From Xestospongia bergquistia (lineage: Eukaryota > Porifera > Demospongiae > Haplosclerida > Petrosiidae), in assembly GCA_963965975.1 (NCBI GenBank), contig OZ014411.1, positions 20,736,446 to 20,800,445 of the forward strand: 64,000 nucleotides of DNA, given 5' to 3'. A model generated the notes under the pieces. It ran no database searches. It saw nothing but the letters and a program-made list of their open reading frames with translations, and had not been told where the DNA came from. The translations under genes were made by a program, and so were the position numbers. This document shows positions 1 through 12,700 of the stretch, piece by piece. Each line of letters opens with the position of its first letter. Positions within the stretch are counted from its first letter, which is position 1.

Positions 1-631
1 TGTGCAAGCTTTAAGACCAAGAAATGACAATAAACTTCATCCTTTAAATGTAGATTCTTTGAGATGCCAATAAATTTTGTTATCCCAATCTGTGAATGTA
101 AGCACATTAAGTGTTTTTTAGAATGGTTAAAGTCTCTTGCTAGTTTGTTTCTCTGTCTATTGTTTTATCATTTTTAAACTATAGTCGTGCATAGACATTG
201 TAGCTAATTATGCAATGTAGGACTAGTCACTTTAAGTCAGTATCTTTAAAACAATTATGGGAGGACATTTAATAATAATCTTGTTACTCTTTTACAGACT
301 TTAATGCTTTTTATCCATTGTTTGTTCACCGTAATTAGTATTGTTTAGAATTGTCTTATTATTCTCCTAAGAATTAATTATTACAGCTAGCTCTTCCTCT
401 ATGCTACTGAAAAGTAATTTTTTTTATTCTAGTCACAAACTAGTGTGAAGTTTCAAATTTGTGTTTATAATTTCCAATTGTTGAGAGTGATTTAAATCAT
501 ATTTTGTTTGAGTATATATAATATTGTCTAAGTTTATAATGTTACTAGTGTACTGATACATCTAAGTGTTGGTATAGGTAATGTACTGATGTTATGATTG
601 ATGTTAATGTGGTAATTAATAATATATTTAG

Positions 632-730
632 AGTGGATCTACTGCAGTCATGTTAGCAGCAGAGGAAGGACACAAAGATGTTGTTTTGATTTTAACACAG
701 AAAGGAGCCAATCTAGATCTTGTCAACGAA
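632..730 (+). CDS. Ankyrin exon A, copy 1
   Basis: This 99-nt exon (33 codons, phase 0/0) lies between TTTAG and GTAAGT. It reads SGSTAVMLAAEEGHKDVVLI followed by a segment with QKGANLDLVNE, matching the ankyrin pattern of G-x-TALHxAA, GH and LLxxGAxxN. By eye its nucleotide sequence is identical to copies 2 and 3, so it was duplicated or homogenised recently. Confidence 0.88.
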
Positions 731-3700
731 GTAAGTGTTCATGCACACTTGTTATATGAGAAAGTCAATATAACTTTCTCATATAACATGACTTTTTATA
801 CTTTTGTGTTTCTATGAATATTGAAAGTAGAAGAGGATGCTAAGACCTTATGACAATATTAAAAAAAGTGTCATTTTGTTTTTATAACGTGTGTTGATCA
901 GTTTTCCTACCTCTTCTTATTAGAGACCATCAGATGTACAGACATGACTTTTTCATAAAGAGATGCAGGCACCAAAATAGCAGCGATGGACATGAATTGA
1001 AGCATGATTTGTTTAGCTTTGAATTATTCATTTTAAATTGTTTATAAATAGAATTGTTATGTACATACATAGGACAGCAATTGTCATGCATACTACTTGA
1101 ATTTGTATGCCACTGGGTAGTAAATAAATAGATGAGATTGTTTGTTGGTTTTCTGACAGTGCTGATAGCATGATTTCATCTTGTTCTAAAACTAGAGAGT
1201 ATTGAAGAATTTAAAGGTGATAATGAATCCAGGAGTGGTATATTTTTGTAATGGTATGCTTGTTGCTATTACTAAGAAGTCCCCAATTGAAATGGTGACC
1301 TTTTTTATTGTCCAGATTGTTATAGACCTATAGTTTGTGAGATGCAATAATTGTCAGAGAGAGATAATGTTGGTTAGACTTGTTAATATAGTTAGAGAGC
1401 CAGCCCTATGTTAATACAAAGAAAATGATAGCTGATATGCTAAGCACATAAAGAGCAACGTGTTATATTTTTGTCAGATGCTGGTCTGTTTAGTCAATAG
1501 TATATAGGTCTAAATTGTACTAATTCTATGTTTGCGTCTTGTTTATCAGTCCCTCATATTACAGTGTATATAGTTTTAATCCATCTTGCATGAATTAGTC
1601 TTTAAAAACTTCCTTAAGCAATAAAGGCTTATACTAGTAATAGATTTCATCAAGTCCTACATGTACAAGATGACTTAGATGTAGACAACATATGAATGTA
1701 ATATGTTATAATGTTAACACCAAAGTCCATAAATATAAAACAATAGAGAAAGTTAGTATGTTTGTACTGTTATTGTAGAGTGTTAAGAGTTTCATTTTCC
1801 AGTTGATTGTTTGTGTTTTTTCTAATAGAGGGGATGGGCAGCTCTTCATTATGCAAGTTACGAAGGACATCCAGACATTGTTGAAGTATTAGTCAACCAT
1901 AATGCTAATATGAATGTTGTTACTACGGTAATTGAGATCATGAGAATGAAGTGTGATCTTTAGGTTGTGTGAATGAATAGTAACAATTAGAGAAGACATA
2001 GCATAGATATTGTAATAATATAAGACTACTTTATCTAACTCTAACAAATACATAAAGCAGGTGGTAGTAGCAGTATAAGGTCAGCATGATGTTTGTCTTC
2101 ATTGTTGGTATTGTTGTGTTTGTGCATAGATAATTACAAAACTAGAAGATTTAAAAAAGTATTTTATAGAGAAATTTATGTTTTTACCTAAAGTATACGC
2201 TTTTAGAATTTTTATTTGAAGTAGTTTAAGAATGATAATAGTAGTTTATAGAGTTTGAAGTATCTTCTGACATTTACTTCATTTTTTCAAAATATTCTTA
2301 TTTGGATGTATTGAAAAGTCTTTTAAATTGAATGTTATTATTTTATTTAACCTATTGTATTGACGTTAATGGTTTTTAATGCCTTGGACGGAAAGTTTGG
2401 CATGGTGTACAATAGATGTTTTGTATTGTGTAGTATCTATGTGTATCGACTTTTGGAGCAATTTTATTGAGTATATTGTAATAGCAGTTTATGAGATCAA
2501 GAAATTAGATTAAAGTGGATCCTTTAACTGTTGATTCCAATATGAGCAATGAATTTTGTTAAAACTAAGTGGATGTGATCCGACATTAGTTATCACTAAT
2601 AATGCTTAAATTTCTTGCTAAGCTGTTTCTTCACCTATATGTTTAGCATTTTATAGCTATAGGCTAGTATGAATTTTGAGCATATCAATGTGTTGTTGTC
2701 ATTTTTTTACATTATTACATTTAGTTTCCACATTTCTGTTGCTGTTATTACTTATAATGTGAATGTGTCATTTACAATATAAGAGTACATAATTTTGATA
2801 TAATGTATTCTAAGTATATTTAATTTGTTGTTGTGATTTTGTTTATTGTATTTTTTGTTTTCACATTTATGTTCCTGTGATTACTTATCATCTAAATGTG
2901 TTGTTTAAATTATAATAGAGGGTAAGTGTGATATAATATAGTATTCATTCTAAGTCTTTTGAGTTGAATGTTGTTATTTTATTTACCCTATTGTATTGAT
3001 GTTAATGGTTTTTAATGGGAATCTTGGGAGTCTGTAGTATAATTGTTTTTGGAATGTGTAGTATCTATGTGTATCCACTTTTGTAATTTTATTATATCAT
3101 TGTGTGCAAGCTTTAAGACCAAGAAATGACAATAAACTTCATCCTTTAAATGTAGATTCTTTGAGATGCCAATAAATTTTGTTATCCCAATCTGTGAATG
3201 TAAGCACATTAAGTGTTTTTTAGAATGGTTAAAGTTTCTTGCTAGTTTGTTTCTCTGTCTATTGTTTTATCATTTTTAAAGTATAGTCGTGCATAGACAT
3301 TGTAGCTAATCATGCAATGTAGGACGAGTCACTTTAAGTCAGTATCTTTAAAATAATTATGGTAGGACATTTAATAATAATCTTGTTACTCTTTTACAGA
3401 CTTTAATGCTTTTTATCCATTGTTTGTTCACAGTAATTAGTATTGTTTAGAATTGTCTTATTATTCTCCTAAGAATTAATTATTAGAGCTAGCTTTTCCT
3501 CTATGCTACTGAAAAGTAATTTTTTATTCTAGTCACAAACTAGTGTGAAGTTTCAAATTTGTGTTTATAATTTCCAATTGTTGAGAGTGATTTGACTCAT
3601 ATTTTGTTTGAGTATATATAATATTGTCTAAGTTTATAATAACACTAGTGTACTGATACATCTAAGTGTTGGTATAGGTAATGTACTGATGTTATGATTG

Positions 3701-6700
3701 ATGTTAATGTGGTAATTAATAATATATTTAGAGTGGATCTACTGCAGTCATGTTAGCAGCAGAGGAAGGACACAAAGATGTTGTTTTGATTTTAACACAG
3801 AAAGGAGCCAATCTAGATCTTGTCAACGAAGTAAGTGTTCATGCACACTTGTTATATGAGAAAGTCAATATAACTTTCTCATATAACATGACTTTTTATA
3901 CTTTTGTGTTTCTATGAATATTGAAAGTAGAAGAGGATGCTAAGACCTTATGACAATATTAGAAAAAGTGTCATTTTGTTTTTATAAGGTGTGTTGATCA
4001 GTTTTCCTACTTCTTCTTATTAGAGACCATCAGATGTACAGACATGACTTTTTCATAAAGAGATGCAGGCACCAAAATAGCAGCGATGGACATGAATTGA
4101 AGCATGATTTGTTTAGCTTTGAATTATTCATTTTAAATTGTTTATAAATAGAATTGTTATGTACATACATAGGACAGCAATTGTCATGCATACTACTTGA
4201 ATTTGTATGCCACTGGGTAGTAAATAAATAGATGAGATTGTTTGTTGGTTTTCTGACAGTGCTGATAGCATGATTTCATCTTGTTCTAATACTAGAGAGT
4301 ATTGAAGAATTTAAAGGTGATAATGAATCCAGGAGTGGTATATTTTTGTAACTGGTATGCTTGTTGCTATTACTTAGAAGTCCCCAATTGAAATGGTGAC
4401 CTTTTTTATTGTCCAGATTGTTATAGACCTATAGTTTGTGAGATGCAATAATTGTCAGAGAGAGATGATGTTGGTTAGACTTGTTAATATAGTAAGAGAG
4501 CCAGCCCTATGTTAATACAAAGAAGATGATAGCTGATATGCTAAGCACATAAAGAGCAACATGTTATATTTTTGTCAGATGCTGGTCTGTTTAGTCAATA
4601 GTATATAGGTCTAAATTGTACTAATTCTATGTTTGCGTCTTGTTTATCAGTCCCTCATATTATAGTGCATGTAGTTTTAATCCATCTTGCATGAATTAGT
4701 CTTTAAAAACTTCCTTAAGCAATAAAGGCTTATAATAGTAATAGATTTCATCAAGTCCTACATGTACAAGATGACTTAGATGTAGACAACATATGAATGT
4801 AATATGTTATAATGTTAACACCAAAGTCCATAAATATAAAACAATAGAGAAAGTTAGTATGTTTGTACTGTTATTGTAGAGTGTTAAGAGTTTCATTTTC
4901 CAGTTGATTGTTTGTGTTTTTTCTAATAGAGGGGATGGGCAGCTCTTCATTATGCAAGTTACGAAGGACATCCAGACATTGTTGAAGTATTAGTCAACCA
5001 TAATGCTAATATGAATGTTGTTACTACGGTAATTGAGATCATGAGAATGAAGTGTGATCTTTAGGTTGTGTGAATGAATAGTAACAATTAGAGAAGACAT
5101 AGCATAGATATTGTAATAATATAAGACTACTATATCTAACTCTAACAAATACATAAAGCAGGTGGTAGTAGCAGTATAAGGTCAGCATGATGTTTGTCTT
5201 CATTGTTGGTATTGTTGTGTTTGTGCATAGATAATTACAAAACTAGAAGATTTAAAATATTATTTTATAGAGAGATTTATGTTTTTACCTAAAGTATACG
5301 CTTTTAGAATTTTTATTTGAAGTAGTTTAAGAATGATAATAGTAGTTTATAGAGTTTGAAGTATCTTCTGACATTTACTTCATTTTTTCAAAATATTCTT
5401 ACTTGGATGTATTGAAAAGTCTTTTGAATTGAATGTTGTTATTTTATTTACCCTATTGTATTGACATTAGTGGATTTTAATGCCTTGGACAGAAAGCTTA
5501 GCATGGTGTACAATAGATGTTTTGTATTGTGTAGTATTTATGTGTATCGACTTTTGGAGCAATTTTATTGAGTATATTGTAATAGCAGCTTATGAGATCG
5601 AGAAATGAGATTAAAGTGGATCCTTTAACTGTTGATTCCAATATGAGCAATGAATTTTGTTAAAACTAAGTGGATGTGATCCGACATTAGGTATCACCAA
5701 TAATGCTTAAATTTTCTTGCTAAGCTGTTTCTTCACCTATATGTTTAGCATATTATAGCTATAGGCTAGTATGAATTTCGAGCATATCAATGTGTTGTCA
5801 TTTTTTTACGATATTGCATTTGGTTTCCACATTTCTGTTGCTGTTATTACTTATAATGTGAATGTGTCGTTTACAATATAAGAGTATTTAATTTTGATAT
5901 AATGTATTCTAAGTATATTTAATTTGTTGTTGTGATTTTGTTTATTGTATTTTTTCACATTTATGTTCCTGTGATTACTTATCATCTAAATGTGTTGTTT
6001 AAAATATAATAGTGGGTAAGTGTGATATAATGTAGTATTCATTCTAAGTCTTTTGAATTGAATGTTGTTATTTTATTTAACCTATTGTATTGACGTTACT
6101 GGTTTTGTAATGCCTAGGACGGAAAGCTTGACATGGTGTACAATAGATGTTTTGTATTGTGTAGTATCTATGTGTATCGACTTTTGGAGCAATTTTATTG
6201 AGTATATTGTAATAGCAGCTTATGAGATGAAGAAATGAGATTAAAGTGGATCCTTTAACTGTTGATTCCAATATGAGCAATGAATTTTGTTAAAACAAAG
6301 TAGATGTGATCCGACATTAGTTATCACTAATAATGCTTAAATTTTCTTGCTAAGCTGTTTCTTCACCTATATGTTTAGCATTTTATAGCTATAGGGTAGT
6401 ATGAATTTCGAGCATATCAACGTGTTGTCATTTTTTTATGATATTGCATTTGGTTTCCACATTTCTGTTGCTGTTATTACTTATAATGTGAATGTGTTGT
6501 TTACAATATAAGAGTACGTAATTTTGATTTAATGTATTCTAAGTATATTTAATTTGTTGTTGTGATTTTGTTTATTGTATTTTTGGTTTTCACATTTATG
6601 TTCCTGTGATTACTTATCATCTAAATGTGTTGTTTAAAATATAATAGAGGGTAAGTGTGATATAATGTAGTATTCATTCTAAGTCTTTTGAATTGAATGT

Positions 6701-9700
6701 TGTTATTTTATTTACCCTATTGTATTGATGTTAAAGGTTTTTAATGCCTTGGACGGAAAGCTTGGCATGGTGTACAATAGAAGTTTGTATTGTGTAGTAT
6801 CTATGTGTATCGACTTTTGGAGCAATTTTATTGAGTATATTGTAATATCAGCTTATGAGATGAAGAAATGAGATTAAAGTGGATCCTTTAACTGTTGATT
6901 CCAATATGAGCAATGAATTTTGTTAAAACTAAGTGGATGTGATCCGACATTAGGTATCACCAATAATGCTTAAATTTTCTTGCTAAGCTGTTTCTTCACC
7001 TATATGTTTAGCATATTATAGCTATAGGGTAGTATGAATTTCGAGCATATCAATGTGTTGTCATTTTTTTACGATATTGCATTTGGTTTCCACATTTCTG
7101 TTGCTGTTATTACTTATAATGTGAATGTGTTGTTTACAATATAAGAGTACGTAATTTTGATTTAATGTATTCTAAGTATATTTAATTTGTTGTTGTGATT
7201 TTGTTTATTGTATTTTTGGTTTTCACATTTATGTTCCTGTGATTACTTATCATCTAAATGTGTTGTTTAAAATATAATAGAGGGTAAGTGTGATATAATG
7301 TAGTATTCATTCAAAGTCTTTTGAATTGAATGTTGTTATTTTATTTACCCTATTGTATTGATGTTAAAGGTTTTTAATGCCTTGGACGGAAAGCTTGGCA
7401 TGGTGTACAATAGATGTTTGTATTGTGTAGTATCTATGTGTATCGACTTTTGGAGCAATTTTATTGAGTATATTGTAATAGCAGCTTATGAGATGAAGAA
7501 ATGAGATTAAAGTGGATCCTTTAACTGTTGATTCCAATATGAGCAATGAATTTTGTTAAAACTAAGTGGATGTGATCCGACATTAGGTATCACCAATAAT
7601 GCTTAAATTTTCTTGCTAAGCTGTTTCTTCACCTATATGTTTAGCATATTATAGCTATAGGGTAGTATGAATTTCGAGCATATCAATGTGTTGTCATTTT
7701 TTTACGATATTGCATTTGGTTTCCACATTTCTGTTGCTGTTATTACTTATAATGTGAATGTGTTGTTTACAATATAAGAGTATTTAATTTTGATATAATG
7801 TATTCTAAGTATATTTAATTTGTTGTTGTGATTTTGTTTATTGTATTTTTTCACATTTATGTTCCTGTGATTACTTATCATCTAAATGTGTTGTTTAAAA
7901 TATAATAGTCGGTAAGTGTGATATAATGTAGTATTCATTCTAAGTCTTTTGAATTGAATGTTGTTATTTTATTTAACCTATTGTATTGACGTTACTGGTT
8001 TTTAATGCCTAGGACGGAAAGCTTGACATGGTGTACAATAGATGTTTTGTATTGTGTAGTATCTATGTGTATCGACTTTTGGAGCAATTTTATTGAGTAT
8101 ATTGTAATAGCAGCTTATGTGATCAAGAAATGAGATTAAAGTGGATCCTTTAACTGTTGATTCCAATATGAGCAATGAATTTTGTTAAAACTAAGTGGAT
8201 GTGATCCGACATTAGTTATCACTAATAATGCTTAAATTTTCTTGCTAAGCTGTTTCTTCACCTATATGTTTAGCATTTTATAGCTATAGGGTAGTATGAA
8301 TTTCGAGCATATCAATGTTTTGTCATTTTTTTATGATATTGCATTTGGTTTCCACATTTCTGTTGCTGTTATTACTTATAATGTGAATGTGTTGTTTACA
8401 ATATAAGAGTACGTAATTTTGATATAATGTATTCTAAGTATATTTAATTTTTTTGTTGTGATTTTATTTATTGTATTTTTGGTTTTCACATTTATGTTCC
8501 TGTGATTACTTATCATCTAAATGTGTTGTTTAAAATATAATAGAGGGTAAGTGTGATATAATGTAGTATTCATTCTAAGTCTTTTGAATTGAATGTTGTT
8601 ATTTTATTTACCCTATTGTATTGATGTTAAAGGTTTTTAATGCCTTGGACGGAAAGCTTTGCATGGTGTACAATAGATGTTTTGTATTTTGTAGTATCTA
8701 TGTGTATTGACTTTTGGAGCAATTTTATTGAGTATATTGTAATAGCAGTTTATGAGATCAAGAAATGAGATTAAAGTGGATCCTTTAACTGTTGATTCCA
8801 ATATGAGCAATGAATTTGTTAAAACTAACTGGATGTAATCCGACATTAGGTATCACTAATAATGCTTAAATTTTCTTGCTAAGCTGTTTCTTCACCTATA
8901 TGTTTAGCATTTTATAGCTATAGGGTAGTATGAATTTCGAGCATATCAATCTATTTGTCATTTTTTTACAATATTGCATTTAGTTTCCACATTTCTGTTG
9001 CTGTTATTACTTACAATGTGAATGTGTTGTTTACAATGTAAGAGTATGTAATTTTGATATAATGTATTGTAAGTATATTTAATTTGTTGTTGTAATTTTG
9101 TTTATTGTATTTTTTGTTTTCACATTTATGTTCCTGTGATTGCTTATCATCTAAATGTGTTGGTTAAAATATAATAGGAGGTAAGTGTGATATAATGTAG
9201 TATTCATTCTAAGTCTTTTGAATTGAATGTTGTTATTTTATTTACCCTATTGTATTGACGTTACTGGTTTTTAATGTCTTGGACAGAAAGCTTGGCATGG
9301 TGTACAATAGATGTTTTGTATTGTGTAGTATTTATGTGTATCGACTTCTGGAGCAATTTTATTGAGTATATTGTAATAGCAGTTTATGAGATCAAGAAAT
9401 GAGATTAAAGTGGATCCTTTAACTGTTGATTCCAATATGAGCAATGAATTTTGTTAAAACTAACTGGATGTGATCCGACATTAGGTATCACTAATAATGC
9501 TTAAATTTCTTGCTAAGCTGTTTCTTCACCTATATGTTTAGCATTTTATAGCTATAGGCTAGTATGAATTTTGAGTATATCAATGTGTTGTTGTCATTTT
9601 TTTTACAATATTGCATTTAGTTTCCACATTTCTGTTGCTGTTATTACTTATAATGTGAATGTGTTGTTTACAATGTAAGAGTATGTAATTTTGATATAAT

Positions 9701-12700
9701 GTATTCTAAGTATATTTAATTTGTTGTTGTAATTTTGTTTATTGTATTTTTTGTTTTCACATTCATGTTTCTGTGATTACTTATCATCTAAATGTGTTGT
9801 TTAAATTATAATAGAGGGTAAGTGTGATATAATATAGTATTTATTCTAAGTCTTTTGAATTGAATGTTGTTATTTTATTTACCCTATTGTATTGATGTTA
9901 ATGGTTTTTAATGGGAAGCTTGGGAGTCTGTAGTATAATTGTTTTTGGAATGTGTAGTATCTATGTGTATCCACTTTTGTAATTTTATTATATCATTTTA
10001 TGCAAGCTTTAAGACCAAGAAATGACAATAAACTTCATCCTTTAGATGTAGATTCTTTGAGATGCCAATAATTTTTTTTATCCCAATCTGTGAATATAAG
10101 CACATTAAGTGTTTTTTAGAATGGTTAAAGTTTCTTGCTAGTTTGTTTCTCTGTCTATTGTTTTATCATTTTAAAACTATTGTCGTGCATAGACATTGTA
10201 GCTAATTATGCAATGTAGGACTAGTCACTTTAAGTCAGTATCTTTAAAAAAATTATGGGAGGACATTTAATAACAATCTTGTTACTCTTTTACAGACTTT
10301 AATGCTTTTTATCCATTGTTTGTTCACAATAATTAGTATTGTTTAGAATTGTCTTATTATTCTCCTAAGAATTAACTATTACAGCTAGCTCTTCCTCTAT
10401 GCTACTGAAAAGTAATTTTTTTATTCTAGTCACAAACTAGTGTGAAGTTTCAAATTTGTGTTTATAATTTCCAATTGTTGAGAGTGATTTGAATCATATT
10501 TTGTTTGAGTATATATAATATTGTCTAAGTAATAATAACACTAGTGTACTGATACATCTAAGTGTTGGTATAGGTAATGTACTGATGTTATGATTGATGT
10601 TAATGTAATAATATATTTAGAGTGGATCTACTGCAGTCATGTTAGCAGCAGAGGAAGGACACAAAGATGTTGTTTTGATTTTAACACAGAAAGGAGCCAA
10701 TCTAGATCTTGTCAACGAAGTAAGTGTTCATGCACACTTGTTATATGAGAAAGTCAATATAACTTTCTCATATAACATGACTTTTTATACTTTTGTGTTT
10801 CTATGAATATTGAAAGTAGAAGAGGATGCTAAGACCTTATGACAATATTAGAAAAAGTGTCATTTTGTTTTTATAAGGTGTGTTGATCAGTTTTCCTACT
10901 TCTTCTTATTAGAGACCATCAGATGTACAGACATGACTTTTTCATAAAGAGATGCAGGCACCAAAATAGCAGCGATGGACATGAATTGAAGCATGATTTG
11001 TTTAGCTTTGAATTATTCATTTTAAATTGTTTATAAATAGAATTGTTATGTACATACATAGGACAGCAATTGTCATGCATACTACTTGAATTTGTATGCC
11101 ACTGGGTAGTAAATAAATAGATGAGATTGTTTGTTGGTTTTCTGACAGTGCTGATAGCATGATTTCATCTTGTTCTAAAACTAGAGAGTATTTAAGAATT
11201 TATTTTTGTCAGATGCTGGTCTGTTTAGTCAATAATATATAGGTCTAAATTGTATTAATTCTATGTTTGTGTCTTGTTTATCAGTCCCTCATATTATAGT
11301 GCATGTAGTTTTAATCCATCTTGCATGAATTAGTCTTTAAAAACTTCCTTAAGCAATAAAGGTTTATACTAGTAATAGATTTCATCAAGTCCTACATGTA
11401 CTAGATGAGTTAGATGTAGACAACATATGAATGTAATATGTTATAATGTTAACACCAAAGTCCATAAATATAAAACAATAGAAAAAGTTGTTATGTTTGT
11501 GCTGTTATTGTAGAGTGTTAAGAGTTTCATTTTCCAGTTGATTGTTTGTGTGTTTTTTCTAATAGAGTGGATGGGCAGCTCTTCATTATGCAAGTTATAA
11601 AGGACATCCAGACATTGTTGAAGTATTAGTCAACCATAATGCTGATATGAATGTTGTTACTACGGTAATTGAGATCATGAGAATGAAGTGTGTTCTTTAG
11701 GTTGTGTGAATGGATGGATAGTAACAATTAGAGAAGATATTGCATAGATATTGTAATAATATAAGACTACTTTATCTAACTCTAACAATACATAAAGCAG
11801 GTGGTAGTAGCAGTATAAGGTCAGCATGATGTTTTTCTTCATTGTTGGTATTGTTGTGTTTGTGCATAGATAATTACAAAACTAGAAAAATTAAAATATT
11901 ATTTTATAGAGAAATTATGTTTTTACCTAAAGTTTTTTATTTGAAGTAGTTTAAGAATGATAATAGTAGTTTATAGAGAGTTTGAAGTATCTTCTGACAT
12001 TTACTTCATTTTTTCAAAATATTTTTATTTGGATGTATTGAAAAGTCTTTTTAATTGAATGTTGTTATTTTATTTACCCTATTGTATTGATGTTAATGGT
12101 TTTCAATACCTTGGATGGAACGCTTGGCATGGTGTACAATAGATGTTTTGTATTGTGTAGTATCTATGTGTATCGACTTTTGGAGCAATTTTATTGAGTA
12201 TATTGTAATAGCAGCTTATGAGATGAAGAAATGAGATTAAAGTTGATCCTTTAACTGTTGATTCCAATATGAGCAATGAATTTTGTTAAAACTAACTGAA
12301 TGTGATTCGATCGACATTAGGTATCACTAATAATGCTTAAATCTTCTTGCTAAGCTGTTTCTTCACCTATATGTTTAGCATTTTATAGCTATAGGCTAGT
12401 ATGAATTTTGAGCATATCAATGTGTTTTTGTCATTTTTTTACAATATTGCATTTGGTTTCCACATTTCTGTTGCTGTTATTACTTATAATGTGAATGTGT
12501 TGTTTACAATATAAGAGTATGTAATTTTGATATAATGTATTCTAAGTATATTTAATATGTCGTTGTGATTTTGTTTATTTTATTTTTTGTTTCACATTTA
12601 TGTCTTTGTGATTGCTTTGTCATCTAAATGTGTTGTTATAATATGTTTAGAATGGATCTACTGCAGTAATGTTAGCAGCAGAAAATGGACACGAAGATGT

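Larger units (their letters stand above)
1..3102 (+). repeat. 3.1-kb tandem block 1 (exons A and B)
   Basis: The window opens inside an intron with TGTGCAAGCTTTAAGACC, which recurs at 3103 and, slightly changed, near 10000. The block holds the pre-A intron, exon A, the A-B intron, exon B, the post-B intron and one exon-less 630-bp unit. Exon offsets to block 2 are 3,100 and 3,101 bp, and identity is about 99 percent by eye. Confidence 0.88.
3103..9998 (+). repeat. Tandem block 2, expanded by an intron-unit array
   Basis: Block 2 starts like block 1 and repeats exons A and B, but its post-B intron is enlarged to about 5.6 kb by seven tandem 630-bp units. Without those extra units it would have the same 3.1-kb length as block 1. 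Confidence 0.85.
9999..12640 (+). repeat. Tandem block 3
   Basis: This third block, with exons A and B, is more diverged and has a roughly 250-bp deletion in the A-B intron. It ends with one 630-bp unit whose end carries exon A'. It is the oldest block of the three, or the least homogenised. Confidence 0.82.

Noticed and set aside
6077-8846. Three similar minus-strand frames of 60-69 residues (MLILESTVKGSTLISFLHLI type)
   Set aside because: They fall at the same place in successive 630-bp intron units and read against the host gene. Their similarity follows from the DNA repeat, and the frame is broken in other units.
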